Assembly: GCA_004560375.1 (NCBI GenBank)
Contig: SFVC01000055.1
Span: forward strand, 1 to 6,552
Source: a bacterium
GTDB taxonomy: Bacteria > Bacillota > Clostridia > Oscillospirales > Oscillospiraceae
Direction: 5' to 3'
Length of the DNA: 6,552 bases
Under the pieces are notes generated by a model. The model searched no databases and was not told where the DNA came from. It saw nothing but the letters and a program-made list of their open reading frames with translations. Each line of letters opens with the position of its first letter. Position 1 is the stretch's first letter. Below, one piece after another: positions 1 to 6,140 of the stretch. The position numbers were made by a program, and so were the translations under genes.

Positions 1-663
1 CACCTGATGGGCACCGATAAATTCGGCCGGGATATTTTCAGCCGGGTGCTCCAGGGCGCGGGGACCACGTCCGTTATCGCCCTGTCCACGGTGGCCATCG
101 GCGCCGTCTGCGGCACGGCCATCGGCGCCCTGACGGGCTACTTCGGCGGCCTGGCCGACGAAATTCTGATGCGCCTGAACGACGCGCTGACGGCGTTCCC
201 CAGCATCCTGCTGGCCCTGGTGGTCATCTCCATCCTGGGCCCCGGCAAAAAGCGCAATGTCATTCTGGCCCTGGGGCTGGTGTTCATCCCCAGCTTCGCC
301 CGCATCACCCGTACGGCCTTTGCCGGCCTGCGGGACGCGAACTATGTGAAAAGCGCCCGGCTGATGGGGGCGTCGCCCGCCCGCATCCTGGTGGTCCATA
401 TCCTGCCCAATACCGTCTCCGTGCTGCTGCCTGCCGTCACCATCGGCTTCAACAACGCGGTGCTGGCGGAGGCGTCCATGAGCTTTCTCTGCATCGGCGT
501 GACCCCGCCGGACGCGTCTCTCGGCTACATGCTCTCCGAGGCCCAGGGGATGCTGAACGCCCCCTGGTACGTCATCGGCACGGGCCTTATGATCGTGCTG
601 ATGGTGTTCGGCGTGGGACTCATCGGCGAGGGCCTGCAGCGCCGGGACAAGGGGGTGGCCTGA
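1..663 (+). CDS. ABC importer permease, DppC/OppC/NikC type (5' partial)
   Basis: Inner subunit of a peptide- or metal-chelate-type ABC importer; it forms half of the membrane channel. The reading frame is open to the left edge, and the first visible residues (HLMGTDKFGRDIFSR) match the conserved GTD-x-x-GRD segment that lies internally in DppC-type permeases, so the true start is upstream and roughly the first 70-100 residues are missing. Counting from the Met at base 7, hydrophobic segments lie near residues 20-42, 64-79, 84-97, 137-158 and 188-206. The cytoplasmic EAA coupling loop is at about 113-135, with the conserved Gly (G121) and I-L-P (132-134) that contact the ATPases. The gene overlaps the next by one base (TGATG), which implies translational coupling. 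The substrate cannot be read from this subunit; the family transports oligopeptides, dipeptides, nickel or metallophores. Confidence 0.93.
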   Translation, partial: HLMGTDKFGRDIFSRVLQGAGTTSVIALSTVAIGAVCGTAIGALTGYFGGLADEILMRLNDALTAFPSILLALVVISILGPGKKRNVILALGLVFIPSFARITRTAFAGLRDANYVKSARLMGASPARILVVHILPNTVSVLLPAVTIGFNNAVLAEASMSFLCIGVTPPDASLGYMLSEAQGMLNAPWYVIGTGLMIVLMVFGVGLIGEGLQRRDKGVA

Positions 664-1454
664 TGCTGGAAATTCGTGACCTGCACGTGAAATTCCGCAA
701 CCGGGACCGGGAAGCGGTGGCGGGCGTGTCCCTTACCATCCATGACGGCGAGATTTTGGGCCTGGTGGGGGAATCCGGCTCCGGCAAGAGCGTCACCGCT
801 ATGAGCGTGGCGGGCTTGCTGCCCCGGAAAAGCTGCGACTACTCCGGCCAGGTGCTGCTGGACGGCACGGAACTGCTCCACGCCGACCGCGCCCTGCTGC
901 GGCAGGTCCAGGGCCGGGACATGGGCGTGGTGTTCCAGGAGCCGATGACGGCCATGGACCCCCTGATGAAAATTGGCCGTCAGGTGGAGGAGGTCCTCCA
1001 TATCCATACCGACAAAACCAAGCAGGAGCGCCGCGCCCTGGCGCTGGAGGCCCTGGCCGCCGTGGAGCTGCCGGAACCGGAGGCGGTGTACGAGAAGTAC
1101 CCCCATGAGCTCTCCGGCGGCATGCTCCAGCGGGCCATGATCGCTGCGGCCATTGTCCAGCGGCCAAAGCTGCTGCTGCTGGACGAGCCCACGACTGCCC
1201 TGGATGTGACCATCCAGGCCCAAATTCTGGAGCTTTTGAAAAAACTGAACCGGGAATCCGGGATGTCCATGCTGTTCATCTCCCACAATCTGAACGTGGT
1301 GCGCAAGCTGTGCCGCCGGGTGGCGGTGATGCAGCGGGGCGTCCTGGTGGAGGAGGGGGACACCGACGAGGTGTTCCACCATCCCCGGCATCCCTATACC
1401 CAGCGGCTCATCGCCGCCATCCCCACCCGCAAGCGGAAGGAGGACGCCCCATGA
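663..1454 (+). CDS. ABC importer ATP-binding protein, DppD/OppD/NikD type
   Basis: First of two ATPases that would form a heterodimer powering the adjacent permease. The 263-aa protein has Walker A GESGSGKS at 36-43, Q-loop Gln92 (FQEP), an ABC signature LSGGM at 150-154, Walker B LLLLDEP with catalytic Glu175, D-loop ALD at 179-181 and switch His208. The LSGGM variant is usual in DppD-like subunits. The start ATG overlaps the permease stop by one base and the stop overlaps the next ATG by four bases. The protein ends about 19 residues after HPYT (243-246), so it lacks the longer C-terminal region, often with clustered cysteines, found in many 320-330 aa DppD/OppD proteins. In length it resembles NikD- or CntD-like subunits. 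All catalytic motifs look intact. Nickel, metallophore and peptide remain equally open as substrates. Confidence 0.93.
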   Translation: MLEIRDLHVKFRNRDREAVAGVSLTIHDGEILGLVGESGSGKSVTAMSVAGLLPRKSCDYSGQVLLDGTELLHADRALLRQVQGRDMGVVFQEPMTAMDPLMKIGRQVEEVLHIHTDKTKQERRALALEALAAVELPEPEAVYEKYPHELSGGMLQRAMIAAAIVQRPKLLLLDEPTTALDVTIQAQILELLKKLNRESGMSMLFISHNLNVVRKLCRRVAVMQRGVLVEEGDTDEVFHHPRHPYTQRLIAAIPTRKRKEDAP

Positions 1455-2185
1455 ACGAGGAACTGGTGCTCTCCGTCTCCCACGTCAGCGGCGGCTACCA
1501 TGAGGGCGGCCGGTTCCGCAAGGGGACCTATCAGGAGGTCCTCCATGACGTGACCTTCGATGTCCATGATGGCGAGATACTGGGTCTGGTGGGGGAGTCC
1601 GGCACGGGCAAATCCACCCTGTCCCGGGCAATTCTGGGCATCATCCAGCCCGACCAGGGCAGCATTACCCACTACACGAAGCGGCCCCAGATGATTTTTC
1701 AGGACCCGTACAGCTCCCTGAACCCCGCCTATACGGTGGAGTGGATTATGGAAGAACCCCTGCGCATCTACGGTAAGTACGACGCCCCGGAGCGCAAGCG
1801 CCGGGTCCGGGAGATGCTGCGGCGGGTGGAGCTGCCGGAGGAAGTCTTGGAAGCGAAGCCGGCGGAGCTTTCCGGCGGTCAGCGCCAGCGGGTCAGCATT
1901 GCCACGGCCCTCATCCAGCGGCCGAAGTTCCTCATTGCCGACGAGCCGGTCAGCGCCCTGGACGTGACCATTCAGGCCCAGATCTTAAAGCTCCTGAAAA
2001 CCCTGCGGGACGAGCTGGACCTGAGTTACCTGTTCATCTCCCACGACCTGAACGTGGTGTATCAGCTCTGCGACCGGGTGCTGGTGATGAAAAACGGCCG
2101 CATCGTGGAGCAGGGGACGGTGGACGAGATTTTTGACCATCCCAAAGAGGACTATACCAAGCAGCTTCTGGCTGCGGCAGAATAA
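1451..2185 (+). CDS. ABC importer ATP-binding protein, DppF/OppF/NikE type
   Basis: Second ATPase of the importer, 244 aa from the ATG at 1451, which overlaps the previous stop (ATGA). A longer open frame begins at 1310, but its first 47 residues lie over the end of the first ATPase and look non-homologous, so the 1451 start is preferred. Motifs: Walker A GESGTGKS at 48-55, Q-loop Gln84 (FQDP), signature LSGGQ at 140-144 followed by RQR, Walker B LIADEP with catalytic Glu165, D-loop SALD at 168-171 and His198. Residues 85-92 (DPYSSLNP) are typical of DppF/OppF subunits. The C-terminus is short; HPYT is replaced by a PKEDYT stretch and the protein stops about ten residues later. Both ATPases keep a catalytic Glu and a good signature, so both ATP sites of the pair should be competent. 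Confidence 0.93.
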   Translation: MNEELVLSVSHVSGGYHEGGRFRKGTYQEVLHDVTFDVHDGEILGLVGESGTGKSTLSRAILGIIQPDQGSITHYTKRPQMIFQDPYSSLNPAYTVEWIMEEPLRIYGKYDAPERKRRVREMLRRVELPEEVLEAKPAELSGGQRQRVSIATALIQRPKFLIADEPVSALDVTIQAQILKLLKTLRDELDLSYLFISHDLNVVYQLCDRVLVMKNGRIVEQGTVDEIFDHPKEDYTKQLLAAAE

Positions 2186-2188
2186 CAC

Positions 2189-3304
2189 ATGAAAAACTTT
2201 TTCCTGCGGTATCAAAAACTCCATATCTGGCTGCTGGCCGATTTGCTTCTGCTGGCGCTGTTTGTTCTGCTCCGGGAGAGCCGGGCGGCGATGAACGGCT
2301 TTGTACACCATGTTTCCACCCCCATCCGCCGTTTCATCGGGCGGCTGTGCTACCTGGTGGATTTCTCGGTGGCGGAGCTGCTGTGCGTTCTGCTGGTGCT
2401 CGCCGTCATCGCCTATGTGGTGTGGAGCGTCGTCGCGGTGGTCCGGGCCGGAAAAGGCGGCCATCTCCGCCGGACATACACCGCCCTGCTGGGCGCCGCC
2501 TGCGGAGCCCTGACTCTGGGCGCGGTGTTCTGCTGGTTCTGGGGCGCGGACTACTATACCGACAGCTTCCAGGAGCGCTCCGGCATCTACGCCCAGCCCG
2601 TGGCGGCGGAGGACCTGCTGGCGGTGACGGTGTACTTCGCCCGCCAGACCGCTCTGACGGCGGGCACTGTGGCGCGGGACGAAAACGGCCTGTTCGCCGT
2701 CCCCCGGGAGGACATCCTCTCGGACAGCCCCCACGCCTACGACGAGCTGGAAAAGCAGTTTCCGTTTCTGGAGTTCAACGACCTGGGCGTGAAACCGGTG
2801 CGGCTGTCCCGGGTGATGAGCGCCCTGGATTTCACCGGCGTGTACTGTCCCTACACCGGCGAGGCCAACGTCAACATCGACAGCCCCGCCTGCATGCTGC
2901 CCGCTACGGCGGCCCATGAGATGGCCCACCAGCGGGGCTATGCCTCGGAGCAGGAGTGCAATTTCCTGGCGATCCTGGCCTCCACCACCTGCGGGAATGA
3001 CACATACGCCTATTCCGGCTGGTTGATGGGATACATCTACCTGGGCAACGCCCTGTACCGGATCGCGCCGGAGACCTACTGGTCCATCCGGGACGTCCTG
3101 CCGGAGACGGTAAAGGCCGACCTGGAGGACAACACCGCCTACTGGGACCAGTTCCGGGACACAGCGGCGCAGAAGGCGTCCAACAAGGTCTACGACGGGA
3201 TGCTGAAAGCCTACGGCGAGGAGCGGGGCATCCAGTCCTACGGCACCGTGGTGGATATGTTGGTGGTGTATTACCGGGACGCGGCGGCCCGGGCATTGCA
3301 ATAA
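2189..3304 (+). CDS. DUF3810-like membrane protein with HEMAH metalloprotease-like motif
   Basis: A 371-aa protein with three hydrophobic segments near residues 12-28, 61-85 and 98-119, followed by a soluble domain of about 250 residues. The domain carries HEMAH (243-247) and then RGYASEQE (249-256), with Glu254 or Glu256 positioned as a possible third metal ligand. This HExxH plus downstream Glu arrangement is what I know from DUF3810 proteins, which look like membrane zinc peptidases, but activity has not been shown here. Odd number of helices and a basic N-terminus suggest the domain faces outside. The start is 3 bp after the second ATPase stop, with no strong Shine-Dalgarno of its own, so translation is probably coupled to the transporter. 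Its place at the end of the operon hints at a role in substrate handling, but DUF3810 genes also occur in other contexts. Confidence 0.82.
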   Translation: MKNFFLRYQKLHIWLLADLLLLALFVLLRESRAAMNGFVHHVSTPIRRFIGRLCYLVDFSVAELLCVLLVLAVIAYVVWSVVAVVRAGKGGHLRRTYTALLGAACGALTLGAVFCWFWGADYYTDSFQERSGIYAQPVAAEDLLAVTVYFARQTALTAGTVARDENGLFAVPREDILSDSPHAYDELEKQFPFLEFNDLGVKPVRLSRVMSALDFTGVYCPYTGEANVNIDSPACMLPATAAHEMAHQRGYASEQECNFLAILASTTCGNDTYAYSGWLMGYIYLGNALYRIAPETYWSIRDVLPETVKADLEDNTAYWDQFRDTAAQKASNKVYDGMLKAYGEERGIQSYGTVVDMLVVYYRDAAARALQ

Positions 3305-3309
3305 GAAAG

Positions 3310-3341
3310 GACCGTGAAACGAGTGTTTCACGGTCTTTTTT
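3310..3341. terminator. Strong intrinsic terminator between convergent operons
   Basis: A perfect 11-bp inverted repeat (3310-3320 with 3325-3335) surrounds a 4-base loop GAGT and is followed by six T residues (3336-3341). It starts six bases after the DUF3810-like gene stop and so terminates the + strand importer operon. On the opposite strand the same stem is followed by CTTTCTTAT, a poorer but T-rich tail, so it may also stop the - strand SLH/transglutaminase transcript, whose stop codon is only 9 bp to the right. Confidence 0.9.
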
Positions 3342-3349
3342 CATACATA

Positions 3350-4780
3350 TTACCAGGGATGCTCCGCCCGGGACTGTGCCTCCGTCATGGCGAAGTAGTT
3401 GTAGTTGATGACGCGGCCGCTGTCTCCCCAGGTGGTGTCGATGTGGTATTCCGTGCCGTCCAGGGTGGCCACGGTCCAGATGTGGGAGCTGTTGGATAAG
3501 GAGGTGCACTCGATGCCCTCCAGCTTCAAAAGCAGGTTGTAGGCCCCGGTGTACCCGTCGCAGACGGCGGTGCCCAGGGTAAAGAGGCTGTACGGCGTGT
3601 GGCTGAGGGACTCGTCGCCGGCCTGATAGTCGTACACGCAGTTGTCGCAGATCCAGGTGTAATAGACCCGGGCCTTTTCCAGCTCTGTCATGTGGGGGGT
3701 GATCTGTTGGCTGTTCCACAGCTCATCGTGGACCGCGATGGCGGTCTCTATGGCGGCGGCGCGGTACTCCTGCACCCGGTCCCCGGCTCCGGCGGCGGAG
3801 AAGGTCAGCGTCATTTCCCCCGTGGGGGAGTAGGAGCAGGACACGGAATTGTAGCCCTGTTCGCAGCGGAGCTTTACAGCGGCCAGCGCCTGCTGCATCA
3901 CCTGGCGGGCCTTCACAGCGGAGAGGGCGGAATAGCGGAGCGTCAGGGTGTTTTCCCCCCGGGAGAGCATGTAGCGGACGGCGCTGTCAACTTCGTCGGC
4001 GGTGGCGGGAGCGGCGGTGTAGGCCCCCGGCTCCACCAGGCTTGCCAGCGTCGTCCCCTGGGCGGTGTAAGCGTAGGAGAGGTCCCAGGCCAGGGTGATC
4101 CGCAGACTGGGGTCGGCCAGCCGGGTCAGCATGGCGGCGGCCGCGCCCCGGGTGATGAGGCTGTCCGGCAGGAAGGCGCCGTGCTCATCCATGCCCGCAC
4201 AGACGCCGGAGCGGTACAGGGACAGAATGTCCTGATAGTAGGGCGTGTATTCGGTCACATCCGTGATGAAGCGGCGGGTGGCGTACCCCTCCGTCACCAG
4301 CTCGTCGTTGATGGACGGAAGAGATTCCTGGGGCAGGAGGTTCGCCAGCACGTGGGCCATCTGGGCCCGGGTGGCGGCCTGGGTCAGCTGCCCGTCCAGC
4401 TCCGTGCCCAGGATGCCCTCCGCCTGGAGGTAGCGGAGATAGGGCTCGGCGGTGGACATCCCCTCCGCCCGGAAGGCGGCGGGGCCCAGCTCCGCTTCGC
4501 CGGTACGGTACAGGCTGCGGATGCGCCCGGCGAAGATGACGGCTTGTCCCACTGTCAGGGAGTCCTTTAAGCCGTAAGTCCCGTCCGGCTTTCCCACAGA
4601 CAGGCCGTATTCATACAGGGCGGAGACGTTGCTGTAAAAGACGGAGTCGGCGGGCAGGTCGGAAAACTGCCCGGCATAGGTCTTGCTCCGGACGAAGTTG
4701 TCCATGGAGTTCTCGGCGGCCTGGGCGGGGACGGTCAGCAGCAGGCACAGCGCCAGCAAGAGGGAAATGCGCTTTTTCAC
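3350..4780 (-). CDS. Secreted SLH-repeat protein with transglutaminase-like domain
   Basis: Predicted exported, wall-anchored protein of 476 aa. The start is GTG at 4780, supported by AAAGGAG six bases upstream; no better ATG is nearby. Residues 1-21 form a signal peptide (MKKR, a leucine-rich core, then an AQA cleavage site). Three SLH-like repeats follow: about 39-87 (FSDLPADS, G-K-P-DG-T-Y), a degenerate one at 108-150 containing TRAQ (137-140), and 171-222 (FITDVTE, ending ITRGAAAAML). SLH repeats typically hold proteins on pyruvylated wall polysaccharide. After a linker region, residues about 365-455 form a transglutaminase-like fold with Cys407 (AVCDGY), His433 (SSHIW) and Asp448 (HIDTTWGD), a complete triad. 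Such domains in bacteria may be peptidases or cross-linking enzymes; which applies here is unknown. It sits 28 bp behind the LCP gene and is probably co-transcribed with it. Confidence 0.9.
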   Translation of the reverse strand: MKKRISLLLALCLLLTVPAQAAENSMDNFVRSKTYAGQFSDLPADSVFYSNVSALYEYGLSVGKPDGTYGLKDSLTVGQAVIFAGRIRSLYRTGEAELGPAAFRAEGMSTAEPYLRYLQAEGILGTELDGQLTQAATRAQMAHVLANLLPQESLPSINDELVTEGYATRRFITDVTEYTPYYQDILSLYRSGVCAGMDEHGAFLPDSLITRGAAAAMLTRLADPSLRITLAWDLSYAYTAQGTTLASLVEPGAYTAAPATADEVDSAVRYMLSRGENTLTLRYSALSAVKARQVMQQALAAVKLRCEQGYNSVSCSYSPTGEMTLTFSAAGAGDRVQEYRAAAIETAIAVHDELWNSQQITPHMTELEKARVYYTWICDNCVYDYQAGDESLSHTPYSLFTLGTAVCDGYTGAYNLLLKLEGIECTSLSNSSHIWTVATLDGTEYHIDTTWGDSGRVINYNYFAMTEAQSRAEHPW

Positions 4781-4786
4781 GGAAGG

Positions 4787-4793
4787 CTCCTTT
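4787..4793 (-). promoter_or_regulatory. Ribosome binding site fixing the GTG start
   Basis: On the - strand this reads AAAGGAG, followed by a six-base spacer (CCTTCC) and GTG AAA AAG. It fits the start of a typical signal peptide (MKKR) and is the main reason for choosing GTG at 4780. Confidence 0.8.
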
Positions 4794-4808
4794 CTTTGGG
4801 GCGGCGGC

Positions 4809-5807
4809 TCAGCCGGGGATCTGCAGGTCCTCCGCCGTCCGGTCCTCCACGTAGGGGTTCAGGTATTGGTTCACCAGAGTCAGCGTGGCTTCCTGGTCCA
4901 GGTAGATGTAAGGGGATTTCCACTCGCCGGGGAGGGTGGAGAAGTCGATGTTTTCAGCGCCGATGGCGATGGCCTCCCGGCCCAGCCAGGCCAGATTGCC
5001 TAAGGTCAGGTCGGTCTCCACATACTGCTGGAAAATTTTCACGAAGCTGTCGATCTTCGTGAGGTTGGACACGGTCAGCGTCTGCTTGGCGACGGTCTTC
5101 AAAAAGTTCTGCTGGGTCTGCATCCGCCCCAGGTCCTCGCTGCCGTAGCCGGTGCCGTCGTTGTTGTGGCGGAAGCGGACAACTTTCAACGCGTCAGCAC
5201 CGTTCAGGTGGGCGGAGCCCTTGGAGAAGTGGATGTGCAGGTCCTGGACGGGGTCGTCGTAGTCCATATCCACGGGGATGTAGAAATCCACACCGCCGAT
5301 GGCGTTCACCAGGGCCTCAAAGCCCCGCAGGTCCACCAGCACGGTGTAGTCCACGGGAATGCCCAGCTGCCGGGAGACCACGTCGGCCAGCATCTCCATG
5401 CCTCCGGTGTTGTAGGCGGCGTTGATCTTGTGATTTTTGCCGTTGAATACGGCCTTGGAATCCCGGGGGATGCTGACGCCGTATATGTAGTCGTTGGCGG
5501 CGTCTACCGCCAGGAGAATGTTGGTGTCGCTGCCGCCGTTGCCGTCGTCCACGCCGGAGACCAGAATGGTGTAGAAGTCCGCTTTCCGCTCGTAATGGGA
5601 GCGGAGGTCCGGGGTCTCCTCCGGGGTGTCCTGGACGCCGCCGGCTTCGGCGGAGACCACGGGGAGCGGCGCTTCCTGCTTTTGCTCCGGCGCCCGGAAC
5701 AGACAGTATGCGCCGGCGTAAACAGCGGCAAACACCAGCACGGCCAGCAGCAAAAGGAGATAAGCGGGCCTGCGCCTGCGTTTGCGGAGGTGGCGGGGCT
5801 TGGACAT
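4809..5807 (-). CDS. LytR-CpsA-Psr (LCP) family cell-wall glycopolymer transferase
   Basis: LCP enzymes transfer polyprenyl-pyrophosphate-linked glycopolymers (teichoic acid, capsule, secondary wall polysaccharide) onto peptidoglycan outside the membrane. The 332-aa protein begins with a basic N-terminus (residues 3-14), one transmembrane helix at about 16-37 and a Pro/Glu-rich linker to about 75. The LCP domain spans roughly 78-245: SDTNILL with Asp94, SIPRD with Arg115 and Asp116, KINAAY (127-132), GGVD (171-174), LNGADAL (201-207), VRFRH with Arg211 and Arg213, and DLGRMQTQQ with Arg228 and Gln232. These are the residues expected to hold the pyrophosphate and metal. The start at 5807 is chosen because an AAAGGAG lies 11 bases upstream; an in-frame ATG at 5888 falls inside the promoter and cannot be the start from that promoter. 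It heads a two-gene operon with the SLH/transglutaminase protein. Confidence 0.93.
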   Translation of the reverse strand: MSKPRHLRKRRRRPAYLLLLLAVLVFAAVYAGAYCLFRAPEQKQEAPLPVVSAEAGGVQDTPEETPDLRSHYERKADFYTILVSGVDDGNGGSDTNILLAVDAANDYIYGVSIPRDSKAVFNGKNHKINAAYNTGGMEMLADVVSRQLGIPVDYTVLVDLRGFEALVNAIGGVDFYIPVDMDYDDPVQDLHIHFSKGSAHLNGADALKVVRFRHNNDGTGYGSEDLGRMQTQQNFLKTVAKQTLTVSNLTKIDSFVKIFQQYVETDLTLGNLAWLGREAIAIGAENIDFSTLPGEWKSPYIYLDQEATLTLVNQYLNPYVEDRTAEDLQIPG

Positions 5808-5818
5808 GGGAAACAACG

Positions 5819-5825
5819 CTCCTTT
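5819..5825 (-). promoter_or_regulatory. Ribosome binding site deciding the LCP start
   Basis: Reads AAAGGAG on the - strand, 11 bases before the ATG at 5807. The spacer is somewhat long, but no other in-frame start downstream of the promoter fits better; an in-frame TTG at 5816 lies only two bases from this site. Confidence 0.7.
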
Positions 5826-5861
5826 ACTCGAAAGCAGTCGATTTACATAATACTGCACCTC

Positions 5862-5890
5862 ATTATATAGCCCGTCCCCAAAAAACACAA
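5862..5890 (-). promoter_or_regulatory. Predicted sigma-A type promoter for the LCP-SLH operon
   Basis: On the - strand a perfect TATAAT (5862-5867) lies 17 bases downstream of TTGTGT (5885-5890), which matches the first three consensus -35 bases (TTGACA). Transcription would begin near 5855, giving a leader of about 48 bases before the LCP ATG. The -35 abuts the left copy of the 31-bp palindromic repeat. Confidence 0.7.
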
Positions 5891-5921
5891 GAGAAAAATA
5901 GCGGCGGAGCCGCTATTTTTC
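5891..5921. repeat. 31-bp palindromic repeat, left copy (terminator-like hairpin)
   Basis: Identical over 31 bases to 6141-6171, in the same orientation. Within it, 5893-5905 pairs perfectly with 5909-5921 (13 bp) around a GGA loop. The stem has a GC core (GCGGC/GCCGC) flanked by A5 and T5 tracts, so it has the form of a bidirectional intrinsic terminator. It directly borders the -35 of the LCP promoter and could insulate it from upstream - strand transcription. Confidence 0.9.
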
Positions 5922-5977
5922 GCGGTGTGCCCTAAAACCAGTTTCGGGAGCAAACGGATTTTCCCGCAGGGGGAGTA

Positions 5978-5999
5978 CGAGGGGGCGGGAGCCCCTTCG
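5978..5999 (+). repeat. 9-bp hairpin with GGGA (GNRA-type) loop
   Basis: Bases 5978-5986 pair with 5991-5999, with one G-U at 5981/5996 when read on the + strand. The loop GGGA fits the GNRA tetraloop class on the + strand only. Confidence 0.7.
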
Positions 6000-6018
6000 T
6001 GTGGAATCAAATGCCTGC

Positions 6019-6039
6019 AAAAAGCCTGTGTTAACAGGC
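6019..6039 (-). terminator. Terminator-like hairpin on the - strand
   Basis: On the - strand GCCTGT (6039-6034) and ACAGGC (6029-6024) pair around TAAC and are followed directly by five T residues (6023-6019). The stem is only 6 bp, so it would be a modest terminator of read-through from the small gene ending at 6163. Confidence 0.5.
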
Positions 6040-6045
6040 GTTTGC

Positions 6046-6066
6046 GCCGCAAAGCGGCAACTTTTT
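6046..6066 (+). terminator. Terminator-like hairpin on the + strand
   Basis: GCCGC (6046-6050) and GCGGC (6054-6058) pair around AAA, followed after AAC by five T residues (6062-6066). The stem is short and the T tract is offset by three bases, so activity is uncertain. The T tract is also part of the next hairpin (6061-6089). Confidence 0.35.
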
Positions 6067-6089
6067 GAACTGCGAAGCAGGCCAAAAAG
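6061..6089. repeat. Two-part hairpin CTTTTTG/CAAAAAG
   Basis: CTTTTTG (6061-6067) pairs with CAAAAAG (6083-6089), then an AA/GC internal loop, then CTGC (6070-6073) with GCAG (6077-6080) around GAA. It is the last of three hairpins enclosed by the 6010-6016/6092-6098 pairing. Confidence 0.6.
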
Positions 6090-6102
6090 CGAGGCATTGT
6101 GA

Positions 6103-6140
6103 AGGCTGCCGGAAAAGTCAGCGGACTTTTTCGGCAGCCT
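6103..6140. repeat. 17-bp inverted repeat with 4-base loop
   Basis: Bases 6103-6119 pair with 6124-6140 around AGCG; the only imperfect position is G6112/T6131, a G-U if the + strand is transcribed. It ends exactly where the right copy of the 31-bp repeat begins. There is no following T tract on either strand, so it is not a standard intrinsic terminator by itself. Confidence 0.85.

Noticed and set aside
525..1391. 288-aa open frame on the - strand
   Set aside because: It lies antisense to the first ATPase, whose motifs are complete. Its composition (His, Gln, Arg rich) is typical of the shadow frame of a GC-rich gene.
1985..3331. 448-aa open frame on the - strand
   Set aside because: It is antisense to the end of the second ATPase and the whole DUF3810-like gene and crosses the terminator. 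It shows no recognisable domain and is a codon-bias shadow.
3599..4570. 323-aa open frame on the + strand
   Set aside because: It is antisense to the SLH/transglutaminase gene, is Gly/Val rich, and has no domain. It is a shadow frame.
5842..5869. Divergent + strand promoter (TTTACA, 16 bp, TATATA) that could express the repeat block
   Set aside because: The -35 is good but the -10 matches only four of six bases and overlaps the stronger - strand promoter. Any + strand transcript would meet the left palindrome at once. Too weak to list as a feature.
5166..5870. 234-aa open frame on the + strand
   Set aside because: It is antisense to the LCP gene, whose catalytic motifs are clear, and it is a low-complexity Val/Gly/His-rich shadow.
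5808..5888. Upstream start for the LCP protein at 5888
   Set aside because: That ATG lies within the predicted -35 element, and the extra 27 residues do not look like an LCP N-terminus. The ATG at 5807 has a Shine-Dalgarno and a basic stretch before the membrane helix.
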